Notes: generated by a model from the sequence alone, not told the origin. Counted from the first letter of the stretch, positions 8,712-17,178 are shown. The stretch: DNA of 64,000 nt from Chryseobacterium defluvii (GCF_014204415.1 NZ_JACHLE010000001.1:1777233-1841232), one strand, 5' to 3'. Program-made: numbers and translations.

Positions 8712-11700
8712 TTGCGGAATTATATTTTAATATTCGTGTTGTTTTTTATGGGCATATTTTCGGGTAATGCACAGATATTCACATGGAAAAATCCAAACCT
8801 TCCCCAAGACACCATAAAAAAAGACACTCTGTTTCTTGCAAAGAAAGACAGCATTTTTGCACTCAAAAAAGACAGTATCCTTATCTCAAGACTTGAGCAG
8901 GATATTTTTGCAAAAGACACTCTTGATTTTGTAAAAACCAATAATAAGATCATTGTAGATGAAGCCGTACTCGCTAAGAATGACAAAAAAAGATTTTTAG
9001 GAGAACTCAATTCAAAAGGTTCCATTATACGGGGGATCACTTTTGGTAATAACCAAGGACAATCTGTACAAAGCTCGATGGATCTTCAGATCTCCGGAAG
9101 GCTTTCTAAGGATGTAACCATTTTAGCCAGTATTTCAGATCATAATCTTCCTATCCAGGCGGATGGATATACCCAGACCCTTGAAGAATTCGACAAGATC
9201 TATATGCAGCTTAACATCAAGGATAAATCTATCCTCAGAGCCGGACACCTGGACCTGGTTGAAGCTAAAAATTACTTTTCCAAATATCAGAGACGAAGCA
9301 TGGGGCTCCAGTTCCAAACTGAGTTTGGCAAAGACAACAAAACTTTTGTTGATGTTTCGATGGGAGTTGCCCGAAGTGAATTCCACAGGGTGCGTTTCCA
9401 GGGAGTTGAAGGCAACCAAGGACCTTATCGTCTTACCGGGAAGAACGGAGAGCAGTTCATCACGCTTATTTCAGGTTCGGAACAGGTATTCATTGACGGG
9501 ATACTGATGAAGCGCGGGGAAAACCAGGATTATGTGATCAACTACAATACCGGAGAGGTAACGTTTACCAGCTTCCGTCCTATTTTTCAGCAGAACTTTA
9601 TTACGATCTCTTATAACTATACGAACAGGAACTATTCCAGATACCTGTTTACAGGAAAGCTTGAACATAAAAGAGAAAAATCAAGATTCGGGCTAAGCTG
9701 GTTCATGGAGAATGATAATAAAAATGCTCCGCTTTCCCTTAATCTTTCCAAAGAGGACGAAGAGATCCTTGCAGAGGCAGGTAATGATCCCAATCTGATG
9801 TATGCCCCTTCCGGTGTGGCCACAGAATATGATGTCAATAAAATATTGTACCGCCAGGTTCAGGGGCCTGGTGGAAATTTTTATGAATTCTCCACTGATC
9901 CCAACGAGACGCTTTACCAGGTTTCCTATACCTATTTCGGTGCGAATCTGGGAGATTATAAGGTGACGCAAACCACAAACAACGGACGTGTTTTTGAATA
10001 TGCAGGCCCTAATATGGGAGATTACAGAGCAGTAAGAAAGCTTCCTTCGCCTCAAAAGGCACAGGTTTACTCCTTCAATTCTGAATTTTTACTCAAAGAA
10101 GGTAAAATAGGGGCAGATTTCTCTTTAAGCAATTATGACATCAACTTATTCTCTTCCAAAGATTCCCAGCAAAATATAGGCTATGCGGGACGTATTTTCG
10201 GGAATAAAACATTCGCAAAGAATAACTGGAAAGGAACTCCAAGCTTCGAATACCAGTATATAGATAAGCAATTCCATATTTTAGACAGAATTAATGATGT
10301 GGAATTCTCCAGAGATTTCAACTTAGCTCAGGAATTCAGCCAGAAAACACAGAATAGGTTTATTTTCAGCTTCCTGAATAAATGGAACAATAAATCAACC
10401 CTGAATTACCGTATTAATTATTTGGATGAGCGTGATTCATATAAAGGTATTAAAAATGACCTGGATTTCGGATGGATCTCAGGCAAATTCTTTACCAAAG
10501 GAAGCTTGTCCTATCTGAGTACTACAGCCACCCTGCAGGACACTAAATTCATACGGGGCGGAGCATCTACGGAATACACTGGTAAAAAAGGAAGCTGGGC
10601 CATTGGCGGAAGTATGGAGCACAATGAAAAGAAATACAATGACACTCAATTGATGGACGTCACCAGTTTCAGCTGGAAAGAAGTGTTTGTACAAAAGAAG
10701 ATCGGTGACAGTACCAGAACCAAATTACTGGCTAAGGTTTATATGCGGGATAATGACTCCGTACGTGACAACAGGCTTCAGAATATGAATAATATCCTGG
10801 GGATCATGGCAGAAAGCCAGATCATCAAAACTGAAAAAACCACTTTAAATGCCTTGGTACATTACAGGAAGTTCTTTTATCAGAATACTGATGCAGACCT
10901 GAACAGGAATAATGATTTTGTAGTCGGAAACATCCTTTATAACCAGCAGCTTTTCCGAAACGGGATGCGTTTGCAGGCGTTCTATGAATTAGGGAACGGG
11001 CAGGAAGCCCAAAGAGAATTCCAGTACATTAAGGTTACGGACGGACTGGGTGTTTATAAATGGACCGATTATAATGGTGACGGAATTCAGCAGATCGATG
11101 AATTTGAGATTGCAGAATATTCGGATCTGGCCCAGTATATAAGAGTTTATACTAACTCTGTACGCTATCTTCCTTCCAATAAAAATAAATTGCAACTGGC
11201 CTTATTTGTAAACCCGTCAATCGTTTTCAATTCTGAAAATGCATTTTTAAAGCGATGGAATTTCAATATATCATTAAATTCACAAAATTCCTTCTTCAAA
11301 AAAGATAAAGTTCTGGTCATCAATCCTTTTGAGAAAAACGAAGACCAGATCCTTAAAAACCAGAACATTTTAGCTTCTGTACAGTTCAGTCCTACCGAAA
11401 AATCCGGATGGAACGGGAATTACCGGTTCATTGCCAATGACAACCTTATCAATGCCAATTTCAGTAATGAAGAAAGGGAACAGACTTCCCATTTCCTGAA
11501 TGTCGGATACTGGTTTAATAAAGAATTCAGGATAGACTGGGAAAATTCTGTTCATGATATTCAAAACTCATCACAACTATTCCAGACAAGGGATTACCGC
11601 TTAAGTAATTTTGAAACCAAACCAAAAGCCACCTATAAGTTCACAGATGCCATTCAGGCGGAGCTTTCTTCCGCATATCGTATGAAGCAAAGAACAGACG

Positions 11701-11993
11701 GAGAGGAACGCCTTAAAGCGTTTGATATCACAGGAACCATCCAATGGGAACGTAAAAAAACTTCCATCAGGGGGAATTTTTCATTCATCAATAACGATTT
11801 CACTGGAAATAATTTCAGCATTGTAGGGAACCAGATGCTCGACGGTCTGAAACCCGGAAAAAACCAGGTATGGAGCGTGTTCATCCAGCAGGCCATCAAT
11901 TCTTTCCTGCAACTGAATTTAAATTATGAAGGAAGGAATTCCGGGGACAGGACGATAAATATCGGCAGCATGCAGGTGAAGGCCAGCTTCTAA
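8712..11993 (+). CDS. Large outer-membrane beta-barrel protein with an EF-hand-like loop
   Basis: Predicted outer-membrane protein of 1093 residues. A signal peptide (1-20, ending in SGNAQ) is followed by a charged region with repeated K-K-D-S/T-L/I units (residues 30-60). The rest is almost entirely alternating aromatic-rich amphipathic strands (for example FITISYNYTNRNYSRYLF) and ends in an amphipathic strand with a terminal Phe. The segment DYNGDGIQQIDEFE (about residues 786-799) matches an EF-hand-type calcium loop. The protein resembles very large Bacteroidetes barrels, but I cannot assign it to a named family such as SprA, which is more than twice as long. Start is TTG at 8712, directly before the signal peptide. 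Confidence 0.7.
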   Translation: MRNYILIFVLFFMGIFSGNAQIFTWKNPNLPQDTIKKDTLFLAKKDSIFALKKDSILISRLEQDIFAKDTLDFVKTNNKIIVDEAVLAKNDKKRFLGELNSKGSIIRGITFGNNQGQSVQSSMDLQISGRLSKDVTILASISDHNLPIQADGYTQTLEEFDKIYMQLNIKDKSILRAGHLDLVEAKNYFSKYQRRSMGLQFQTEFGKDNKTFVDVSMGVARSEFHRVRFQGVEGNQGPYRLTGKNGEQFITLISGSEQVFIDGILMKRGENQDYVINYNTGEVTFTSFRPIFQQNFITISYNYTNRNYSRYLFTGKLEHKREKSRFGLSWFMENDNKNAPLSLNLSKEDEEILAEAGNDPNLMYAPSGVATEYDVNKILYRQVQGPGGNFYEFSTDPNETLYQVSYTYFGANLGDYKVTQTTNNGRVFEYAGPNMGDYRAVRKLPSPQKAQVYSFNSEFLLKEGKIGADFSLSNYDINLFSSKDSQQNIGYAGRIFGNKTFAKNNWKGTPSFEYQYIDKQFHILDRINDVEFSRDFNLAQEFSQKTQNRFIFSFLNKWNNKSTLNYRINYLDERDSYKGIKNDLDFGWISGKFFTKGSLSYLSTTATLQDTKFIRGGASTEYTGKKGSWAIGGSMEHNEKKYNDTQLMDVTSFSWKEVFVQKKIGDSTRTKLLAKVYMRDNDSVRDNRLQNMNNILGIMAESQIIKTEKTTLNALVHYRKFFYQNTDADLNRNNDFVVGNILYNQQLFRNGMRLQAFYELGNGQEAQREFQYIKVTDGLGVYKWTDYNGDGIQQIDEFEIAEYSDLAQYIRVYTNSVRYLPSNKNKLQLALFVNPSIVFNSENAFLKRWNFNISLNSQNSFFKKDKVLVINPFEKNEDQILKNQNILASVQFSPTEKSGWNGNYRFIANDNLINANFSNEEREQTSHFLNVGYWFNKEFRIDWENSVHDIQNSSQLFQTRDYRLSNFETKPKATYKFTDAIQAELSSAYRMKQRTDGEERLKAFDITGTIQWERKKTSIRGNFSFINNDFTGNNFSIVGNQMLDGLKPGKNQVWSVFIQQAINSFLQLNLNYEGRNSGDRTINIGSMQVKASF

Positions 11994-12021
11994 ATTTTTC
12001 TTATATTTGTAATGAATTAAT

Positions 12022-12089
12022 ACACGGGGTGCCGAAAGGCTGAGATCATACCCGATGACCTGATTTGGATAATGCCAACGTAGGGATGT
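12022..12089 (+). promoter_or_regulatory. TPP (THI-box) riboswitch aptamer
   Basis: The segment contains the conserved THI-box blocks in order and spacing: GGGGTGC, then GGCTGAGAT, then ACCCGATGACCTGAT, then GGATAATGCCAACG and TAGGGA. The outer P1 stem can form between ACA at 12022-12024 and TGT at 12087-12089. The aptamer binds thiamin pyrophosphate. It sits 75 bases upstream of the methyltransferase gene at 12165 and in the same orientation, so it should repress that four-gene operon when TPP is plentiful. Confidence 0.95.
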
Positions 12090-12091
12090 TC

Positions 12092-12120
12092 GCTTAAAAT
12101 GCTTTCATTTTATGCTTTAT
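12092..12120 (+). terminator. Possible riboswitch expression platform (AT-rich terminator hairpin)
   Basis: GCTTAAAATG / CATTTTATGC forms a 10-base-pair stem with one mismatch and a 4-base loop, followed by TTTATT. It begins three bases after the aptamer. The low GC content makes it a weak terminator, so control at translation is an alternative. Confidence 0.45.
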
Positions 12121-12164
12121 TCGTTGGGCTGTATACCTATGGTCAACATTGAATAATCTGATAA

Positions 12165-12902
12165 ATGCATATAAAAATGAAAGTACAGAAATTTTCCGGA
12201 GAACTTATCCCCCAACAACAGCAGAACTGGCAGGGAAGACCCGAATGGTTCTTCAACAGGGAGCATACCGACACCTATGAATTATGGTATGAAGGCCGGT
12301 ACAAGCGTGCCGAGATCTGGCAGAAAAAAGTGATGGAACAGCTTGTTTCCGGAGACAAACGGGTAAAAACATTATTGGAATTCGGCTGTGGCACCACCCG
12401 GTTTACGAGATGGTGGAAAAATATAGGAATAGAAGCGACAGGCGGAGACATCTCCCCTCTTATGCTTTCCCAGGCTATTCATTTGTTTGATGGCGACCTG
12501 GTGATGGCAGATTCACACTTCATGCCTTTCAAAGATCATACTTTTGACTCACTGGCATTCATTACCACATTTGAATACTATAAAGATCCTGTAAAAGTGA
12601 TCAGGGAGGCAGCCCGTGTTGCCAGATATGGGATAGCCATGGGAATGATGAACAGGAATTCTCCTAAAGTGGCCAGAAGAAGGGTTCAGCAGCTATTCGG
12701 AAAAAATCCTTTTTATGTCACCGCAACTTTTTACACCCCAAAAATGCTCACGGAAATCATTGAAAAAGCATTAGCGGGAAGACAGTATACTATTGAGTGG
12801 ACCTGCACCGGACTTCCGAAATGGTTTCCGGTACAGCAATGGAATGTTCCAATCGGGGATTTCTTCGGTTTATATATCCAATTAAATGATGTAGAGTCAT
12901 GA
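12165..12902 (+). CDS. Class I SAM-dependent methyltransferase, first gene of the TPP-riboswitch operon
   Basis: Cytoplasmic methyltransferase of 245 residues of the Methyltransf_11 type. The AdoMet-binding motif I is LEFGCGT (residues 71-77); the acidic end of strand 2 is GGDISPLML, motif III is the VMADSHFMPF region, and motif IV is FDSLAFITTFEYY. The substrate cannot be read from the sequence. It is the first gene after a TPP riboswitch and overlaps the next gene by four bases (ATGA), so production should be tied to thiamin status. The last gene of the same operon encodes a Trm112-like protein; Trm112 proteins are known activators of methyltransferases, which suggests a pair. An internal ATG at 12177 is an alternative start. 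Confidence 0.85.
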   Translation: MHIKMKVQKFSGELIPQQQQNWQGRPEWFFNREHTDTYELWYEGRYKRAEIWQKKVMEQLVSGDKRVKTLLEFGCGTTRFTRWWKNIGIEATGGDISPLMLSQAIHLFDGDLVMADSHFMPFKDHTFDSLAFITTFEYYKDPVKVIREAARVARYGIAMGMMNRNSPKVARRRVQQLFGKNPFYVTATFYTPKMLTEIIEKALAGRQYTIEWTCTGLPKWFPVQQWNVPIGDFFGLYIQLNDVES

Positions 12903-13948
12903 GCAACCCATTAGGAAAAATCGGGCACTCGGTGGTTGAACGGTTTATTCAGGAGAAATGCGGCAGAAAAAGAAAAGAGGTAAGCACAGGCCCACAGTTC
13001 GGGGTAGATGTTTCCGTCGTAGACCTACCTAACGGGCACGCGATGGTTTTAACCAGTGATCCCTTATCACTGATCCCATCTCTTGGCCTGGAAGAATCCG
13101 CATGGCTTTCCGTTCATCTGATAGCCAATGATATGGCAACAACAGGTTTTGCACCCATGTATGGCCAGTTTATATTAAATCTTCCTACCTGGTTATCTGA
13201 AAATGATTTTAAGATCTATTGGAGTTACATTCACAAATTCTGTAAAGACATCGGAGTGAGCATTACGGGCGGACATACAGGTTTTATTGAAGGTCAGAAC
13301 TCAACAATTGCCGGAGGCGGAACTTTTATTACCATTGCTCCCAAAGATAAGATCCTGATCTCAAAGCTGGCAAAACCGGGTAACTCCATTCTCGTTACAA
13401 AAGAATGTGCCATATCTTCCACAGCCATTTTAGCCATGAGCTTTCCTGAAACGGTAAAGAACGAAACAGGAAAAGAATTATATGAATCTGCCTGTTCTTC
13501 TTTTTATCGGACATCATCTTTGAAAGACGCATTAATAGCCGCACAGGAAGACAATTCCGGAGTTACGGCGATGCATGATGTGACAGAGGGTGGTGTCTTG
13601 GGGGCAATTTATGAATTGGTTACTGCCTCCGGCCACGGTGCCGTTATTGATAATGGAAAGCTTCCGGTGGGTGAGGTTCAGTCCGCGGTATGCCATCTGT
13701 TTTCTTTAGACCCAAGATACTGCATTGGGGCAGGTTCTATGATCATAAGCTGTGAAAAAGAAAAAGCTCCGGAAATCATTTCCCGATTGGCTCAAAATAA
13801 TATTCCTTGTACGGAAGTCGGAAAGATCACCGAAAAAGATCAGGGAATAAAACTGGTGAGTGAAGAAAAAGTAAATGATCTGATGTATAGAAAAGAAGAT
13901 CCTTACTGGAAGGCTTTCTTTAATGCATACCGCAAAGGCTGGAAATAA
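12899..13948 (+). CDS. AIR synthase/ThiL/HypE superfamily protein in the TPP-riboswitch operon
   Basis: ATP-using enzyme of the PurM/HypE/ThiL superfamily, 349 residues. Superfamily landmarks are FGVDVSV (34-40), where ThiL has G-D-D-A-A-V; LTSDPL (51-56); the metal-binding-type IANDMATTGFAPM (75-87); GGHTGF (124-129); and the C-terminal-domain motif MHDVTEGGVLG (225-235), which is HypE-like. Known members phosphorylate thiamin monophosphate (ThiL) or act in purine, hydrogenase or selenium metabolism. The riboswitch context favours a thiamin-related phosphate-transfer or dehydration reaction, but the sequence is not a clear ThiL. It overlaps the upstream methyltransferase gene by four bases and the downstream gene by one base. 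Confidence 0.8.
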   Translation: MSNPLGKIGHSVVERFIQEKCGRKRKEVSTGPQFGVDVSVVDLPNGHAMVLTSDPLSLIPSLGLEESAWLSVHLIANDMATTGFAPMYGQFILNLPTWLSENDFKIYWSYIHKFCKDIGVSITGGHTGFIEGQNSTIAGGGTFITIAPKDKILISKLAKPGNSILVTKECAISSTAILAMSFPETVKNETGKELYESACSSFYRTSSLKDALIAAQEDNSGVTAMHDVTEGGVLGAIYELVTASGHGAVIDNGKLPVGEVQSAVCHLFSLDPRYCIGAGSMIISCEKEKAPEIISRLAQNNIPCTEVGKITEKDQGIKLVSEEKVNDLMYRKEDPYWKAFFNAYRKGWK

Positions 13949-14577
13949 TGAGAACACCTGCTATACAACCCGGCATTTATCTGATCATTGATCCATCGAT
14001 GAATGAAGACGTGCTATTCAATAAATTAGAAGTAATAGTCAAAGAAAATATTTCTGCCATACAAGTTTGGGATCATTTTCAAGATGAGCAATCCGTTGAA
14101 GGATTTCTTTTAAAAATTTGTCAGATAGCCCGGCCTTTTGATATTCCTGTCCTTATCAACAATCAATGGAAATATTTAACGAAGATGCCTTTGCATGGGG
14201 TACATTTTGATGAAGCTCCGGAAAATTATGAGGACATAAGGAAGATGATTAACAGGGCCTTTATTACGGGGCTTACCTGCAATAATCATTTATCCCAGAT
14301 CCGGTGGGCATCGGAAAATAATTTCGATTATATTTCTTTTTGCTCCCTGTTTCCTTCTGCTACGGCCAACAGCTGTGAGTTGGTAAACTTTGAAACGGTA
14401 CAGCAGGCTAAAACTGTCTTTAAAGGCTCTGTCTTCTTAGCCGGAGGAATCATTCCTGGCAATATGCCATTGCTGGAGGAACTGGATTATGACGGGATCG
14501 CCATCGTATCCGGAATCATGGGTTCGGAAAACCCTGCTGAGGCAATTAGAAATTACATACAACAATTAAAAAAGTAA
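13948..14577 (+). CDS. ThiE/TenI-like TIM-barrel protein lacking the canonical substrate motif
   Basis: Thiamin phosphate synthase-like (beta/alpha)8 barrel, 209 residues, the usual family length. Preserved parts are VLINNQ followed by HGVHFDEA (residues 68-90), the phosphate-loop region FCSLFPSATA (131-140), AGGI (165-168) and GIAIVSGI (183-190). Authentic ThiE has Q-L-R-x-K near residues 57-61 to hold HMP pyrophosphate; here the equivalent is IQVWDH (38-43), with Trp and His replacing Arg and Lys. The reaction is therefore probably not plain thiamin phosphate synthesis. It could be TenI-like or act on a related metabolite. The start codon shares one base with the preceding stop, and the next gene follows after two bases. 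Confidence 0.8.
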   Translation: MRTPAIQPGIYLIIDPSMNEDVLFNKLEVIVKENISAIQVWDHFQDEQSVEGFLLKICQIARPFDIPVLINNQWKYLTKMPLHGVHFDEAPENYEDIRKMINRAFITGLTCNNHLSQIRWASENNFDYISFCSLFPSATANSCELVNFETVQQAKTVFKGSVFLAGGIIPGNMPLLEELDYDGIAIVSGIMGSENPAEAIRNYIQQLKK

Positions 14578-14579
14578 AA

Positions 14580-14846
14580 ATGAGAATTAAAACCATAGAA
14601 AAATTATGCTGTCCGTTCGACAGATCGGATTTAGAATTAACCATCATCTCAAAGGATGTAACGGAAAATATTACTGAAGGGCTGCTCATCTGTACTTGCT
14701 GCAACAGGGTATATCCCATTATGAGAGGAATTCCGGTAATGTCCCCTGATGAATACCGGGAATTTAAACTTGAAAAACCGATTCTTGAGCGCTGGCAAAA
14801 GTACCTGAATGGCAAAAAGGTGGAAAATTTCAGGCTTATTTCTTAG
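14580..14846 (+). CDS. Trm112-like zinc-binding protein (UPF0434 type)
   Basis: Small protein of 88 residues with the Trm112 layout: an N-terminal Cys pair region (LCCPFDRSDLEL, residues 9-20), a short beta hairpin, then LICTCCNRVYPI and GIPVMSPDEY (residues 36-58). The cysteines are placed to bind one zinc ion. Trm112 proteins act as obligate partners of several methyltransferases acting on tRNA, rRNA and release factors. A methyltransferase opens this same operon, so a complex between the two is the simplest idea; it is an inference. The gene starts two bases after the ThiE-like stop. Confidence 0.8.
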   Translation: MRIKTIEKLCCPFDRSDLELTIISKDVTENITEGLLICTCCNRVYPIMRGIPVMSPDEYREFKLEKPILERWQKYLNGKKVENFRLIS

Positions 14847-14908
14847 CAGATAACCACAATAGAAAATATCAGTCTGATCAAAAGTTTAGAAATTCGTAAA
14901 TTTGCACC

Positions 14909-15907
14909 ATGATAAAAATAGGCAATATAGAACTGCCGGAATTTCCGCTTTTGCTGGCTCCCATGGAAGATGTAAGCGATCCTCCGTTCAGGCGCCTGTG
15001 CAAGATGCATGGTGCAGATCTGATGTATTCGGAATTTATTTCTTCTGAAGGGCTGATCCGTGATGCGATCAAAAGCCGAAAAAAATTAGATATTTTCGAT
15101 TATGAACGACCTGTCGGGATCCAGATCTTTGGTGGAGATGAGGAAGCGATGGCCATGTCTGCAAGAATTGTGGAGACTGTAAATCCTGACCTGGTAGACA
15201 TCAATTTCGGGTGTCCTGTAAAAAAAGTGGTTTGCAAAGGGGCCGGAGCCGGAGTTTTAAAGGATATTGATCTTATGGTACGCCTTACGAAAGCTGTTGT
15301 AAGCTCTACTCATTTACCTGTAACGGTGAAAACCCGTCTGGGATGGGACACCAATTCCATTAATATTGATGAAGTAGCTGAACGTCTGCAGGAAACAGGG
15401 ATCAAAGCTTTAACTATCCATGCCAGAACACGTTCTCAGATGTATAAAGGTGAAGCGGATTGGGAACATATATCCAGAATCAAGCAAAATCCCAATATTG
15501 AGATCCCGATCTTCGGGAACGGAGATATAGATTCTCCTGAAAAAGCATTGAAGTATAAACAAAAGTATGCGTGTGACGGTATTATGATCGGCCGTGCGGC
15601 TATAGGATATCCTTGGATCTTTAATGAGATCAAGCATTTCTTTGAGACCGGAGAGCATCTGCCGGAACCGGTTATCTCAGACAGATTATTGGCAGTTCGC
15701 CAGCATGCCGAATGGAGTGCCGAATGGAAAGGGGAAAGACTGGGCTTAATTGAAATGAGACAGCATTACAGCAATTATTTCCGGGGAGTTCCGCATTTTA
15801 AGGAATTCAGGAAAAAATTCCTGGAAGTTTTTACGCTGCAAGAGATGGATGCCCTGATCACCGAAACCCAGGAATTTTACAACGAATATCAGCAGGAACA
15901 AGTATAA
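14909..15907 (+). CDS. dusB: tRNA-dihydrouridine synthase DusB
   Basis: Flavoenzyme of 332 residues that reduces uridine to dihydrouridine in tRNA D-loops, in the cytoplasm, with NADPH and FMN. The N-terminal LAPMEDVSDPPFRRLC, the catalytic-Cys loop FGCPVKKVVCKGAGAG (around residues 98-113), HARTRSQMYKGEADW and the FMN-phosphate site GNGDIDSPEKA and GIMIGRAAIG are all present. The length and the catalytic-loop sequence fit the DusB subgroup. A TAAATTTG box ends only four bases before the ATG, so transcription may begin very close to the start codon. The gene is 62 bases past the riboswitch operon and is probably separate. Confidence 0.93.
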   Translation: MIKIGNIELPEFPLLLAPMEDVSDPPFRRLCKMHGADLMYSEFISSEGLIRDAIKSRKKLDIFDYERPVGIQIFGGDEEAMAMSARIVETVNPDLVDINFGCPVKKVVCKGAGAGVLKDIDLMVRLTKAVVSSTHLPVTVKTRLGWDTNSINIDEVAERLQETGIKALTIHARTRSQMYKGEADWEHISRIKQNPNIEIPIFGNGDIDSPEKALKYKQKYACDGIMIGRAAIGYPWIFNEIKHFFETGEHLPEPVISDRLLAVRQHAEWSAEWKGERLGLIEMRQHYSNYFRGVPHFKEFRKKFLEVFTLQEMDALITETQEFYNEYQQEQV

Positions 15908-15937
15908 AAATAGCCATCAGATCTGATGGCTATTTTC
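15908..15937. terminator. Bidirectional terminator between dusB and deoC
   Basis: Perfect stem AAAATAGCCATCAGA / TCTGATGGCTATTTT immediately after the dusB stop, with A/T flanks on both sides. Confidence 0.85.
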
Positions 15938-15957
15938 TTTATGATTACATATCGTTT

Positions 15958-16701
15958 TTAATATTCTTCTGAAGAAGACTGTTTTTTGATCAAGGCTAAT
16001 GCAGAGGAAGTTCCTATTCTTTTAACTCCCATATTGACCATTTTTTCTGCATCTTCGGGAGTTCTTACTCCTCCTGCCGCTTTTACGGGAAGTTTCCCGG
16101 CATTATCCAACATGATCTTTATACCTTCAAATGTTGCTCCGTTAGGTTTTCCACCGACAGTTTCAAAAAAGCCAGTTGAAGATTTCACAAAAATACGGGA
16201 CAATTCATTTTCTGAAAAATGTTTTTCTGCCCATCCTGATATATTTTTGGTAATATCAGCAATTTGTTCATCGGCAAGGGCAGCAATTTCAATGATCCAT
16301 TTGGCAACCTTATCATTTTGCATACATAGCTGTGTACATTTCACAAATTCTTCTTGCACTGTATCCAGATTTCCTTTGAGGTAAGCCTGATAATTGATCA
16401 CAAAATCCAGCTCATCAGCTCCGTCTTCAATTGCTTTTGAAGCTTCTGCCAGTTTTTGATCAACAGTATAGGTTCCTTCATGAAATCCTATAACAGTACC
16501 TACTGCAACATCTGATTTTTTTTCCTGAAGATACTTTTTAATTTCGGATACATAATCCGGACGGATCATTACTGCAAAAACACCATTCTCAATAGCTTCC
16601 TGAGCAAGTTCCTTATCTTTTTGTAAAGTTTCTCCTTCTGAAAGACCTGATTGTAAAGGTGTTTTCAAATAGGTTGAATCCAGATATCGAGCAATATTCA
16701 T
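15958..16701 (-). CDS. deoC: Deoxyribose-phosphate aldolase
   Basis: Cleaves 2-deoxyribose-5-phosphate to glyceraldehyde-3-phosphate and acetaldehyde during deoxynucleoside use; cytoplasmic, 247 residues. The family features are MNIARYLDSTYLKT at the N-terminus, VGTVIGFHEG, the catalytic Schiff-base lysine in FVKSSTGF and the second lysine in VKAAGGVRTPEDA. Near the end, RIGTSSALAL forms the phosphate-binding loop. It begins 6 bases after the upstream Lrp-type regulator gene on the same strand, so the two are probably one transcript. Confidence 0.94.
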   Translation of the reverse strand: MNIARYLDSTYLKTPLQSGLSEGETLQKDKELAQEAIENGVFAVMIRPDYVSEIKKYLQEKKSDVAVGTVIGFHEGTYTVDQKLAEASKAIEDGADELDFVINYQAYLKGNLDTVQEEFVKCTQLCMQNDKVAKWIIEIAALADEQIADITKNISGWAEKHFSENELSRIFVKSSTGFFETVGGKPNGATFEGIKIMLDNAGKLPVKAAGGVRTPEDAEKMVNMGVKRIGTSSALALIKKQSSSEEY

Positions 16702-16707
16702 GATGTT

Positions 16708-17178
16708 TTATACTTTCAGCTGTCTGTTAATGCCTTGCTCCAAAGATATGAAAGTTTCTGTTCTCGTCACTCCTTTTAATTTCTGAAGTTTATTAAGTAT
16801 CTGCATCAGGTGATCATTATCCTTACAAAGAACTTTCAGAAAAATAGTATAATTTCCTGTTGTGTAATGAGCTTCAACTACTTCGTTGATCTCTTTCAAT
16901 GATTTTACCACATCCGAGTAATGGCTGGGCTGATCCAGAAATACTCCAATGTATGACGTGACCTTATATCCTATCTTTTTCGGATTCAGAAAAGAAATTG
17001 AATTTTCTATAACTCCTGCATGTTCCAGTTTCTTTATCCTCTGGTGAACAGCTGTAGTTGAAATTCCGACGTTCTTTGAGATGTGAGCTAAAGAGGTTTT
17101 GGCATTATCCATAAGCATATAGATAATCTCCTTGTCAATCGAATCTAAATGATAGTAAGTGTTACTTGAATTTTTCAT
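16708..17178 (-). CDS. Lrp/AsnC family transcriptional regulator
   Basis: DNA-binding regulator of 156 residues. Residues 10-60 are an AsnC-type winged helix-turn-helix (LDSIDKEIIYMLMDNAKTS and VGISTTAVHQRIKKLE). Residues 75-150 are the ligand-sensing RAM domain (GVFLDQPSHY, VEAHYTTGNYTIFLKV). The effector, usually an amino acid in this family, cannot be predicted. It is directly upstream of deoC, 6 bases apart, and is likely co-transcribed with it; whether it controls deoC is not shown. Confidence 0.92.
   Translation of the reverse strand: MKNSSNTYYHLDSIDKEIIYMLMDNAKTSLAHISKNVGISTTAVHQRIKKLEHAGVIENSISFLNPKKIGYKVTSYIGVFLDQPSHYSDVVKSLKEINEVVEAHYTTGNYTIFLKVLCKDNDHLMQILNKLQKLKGVTRTETFISLEQGINRQLKV

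Noticed and set aside
14897..14904. TAAATTTG just upstream of dusB as a proven promoter
   Set aside because: The box is only four bases before the ATG and has no clear -33 partner, so transcription from it would be nearly leaderless; kept only as a remark.
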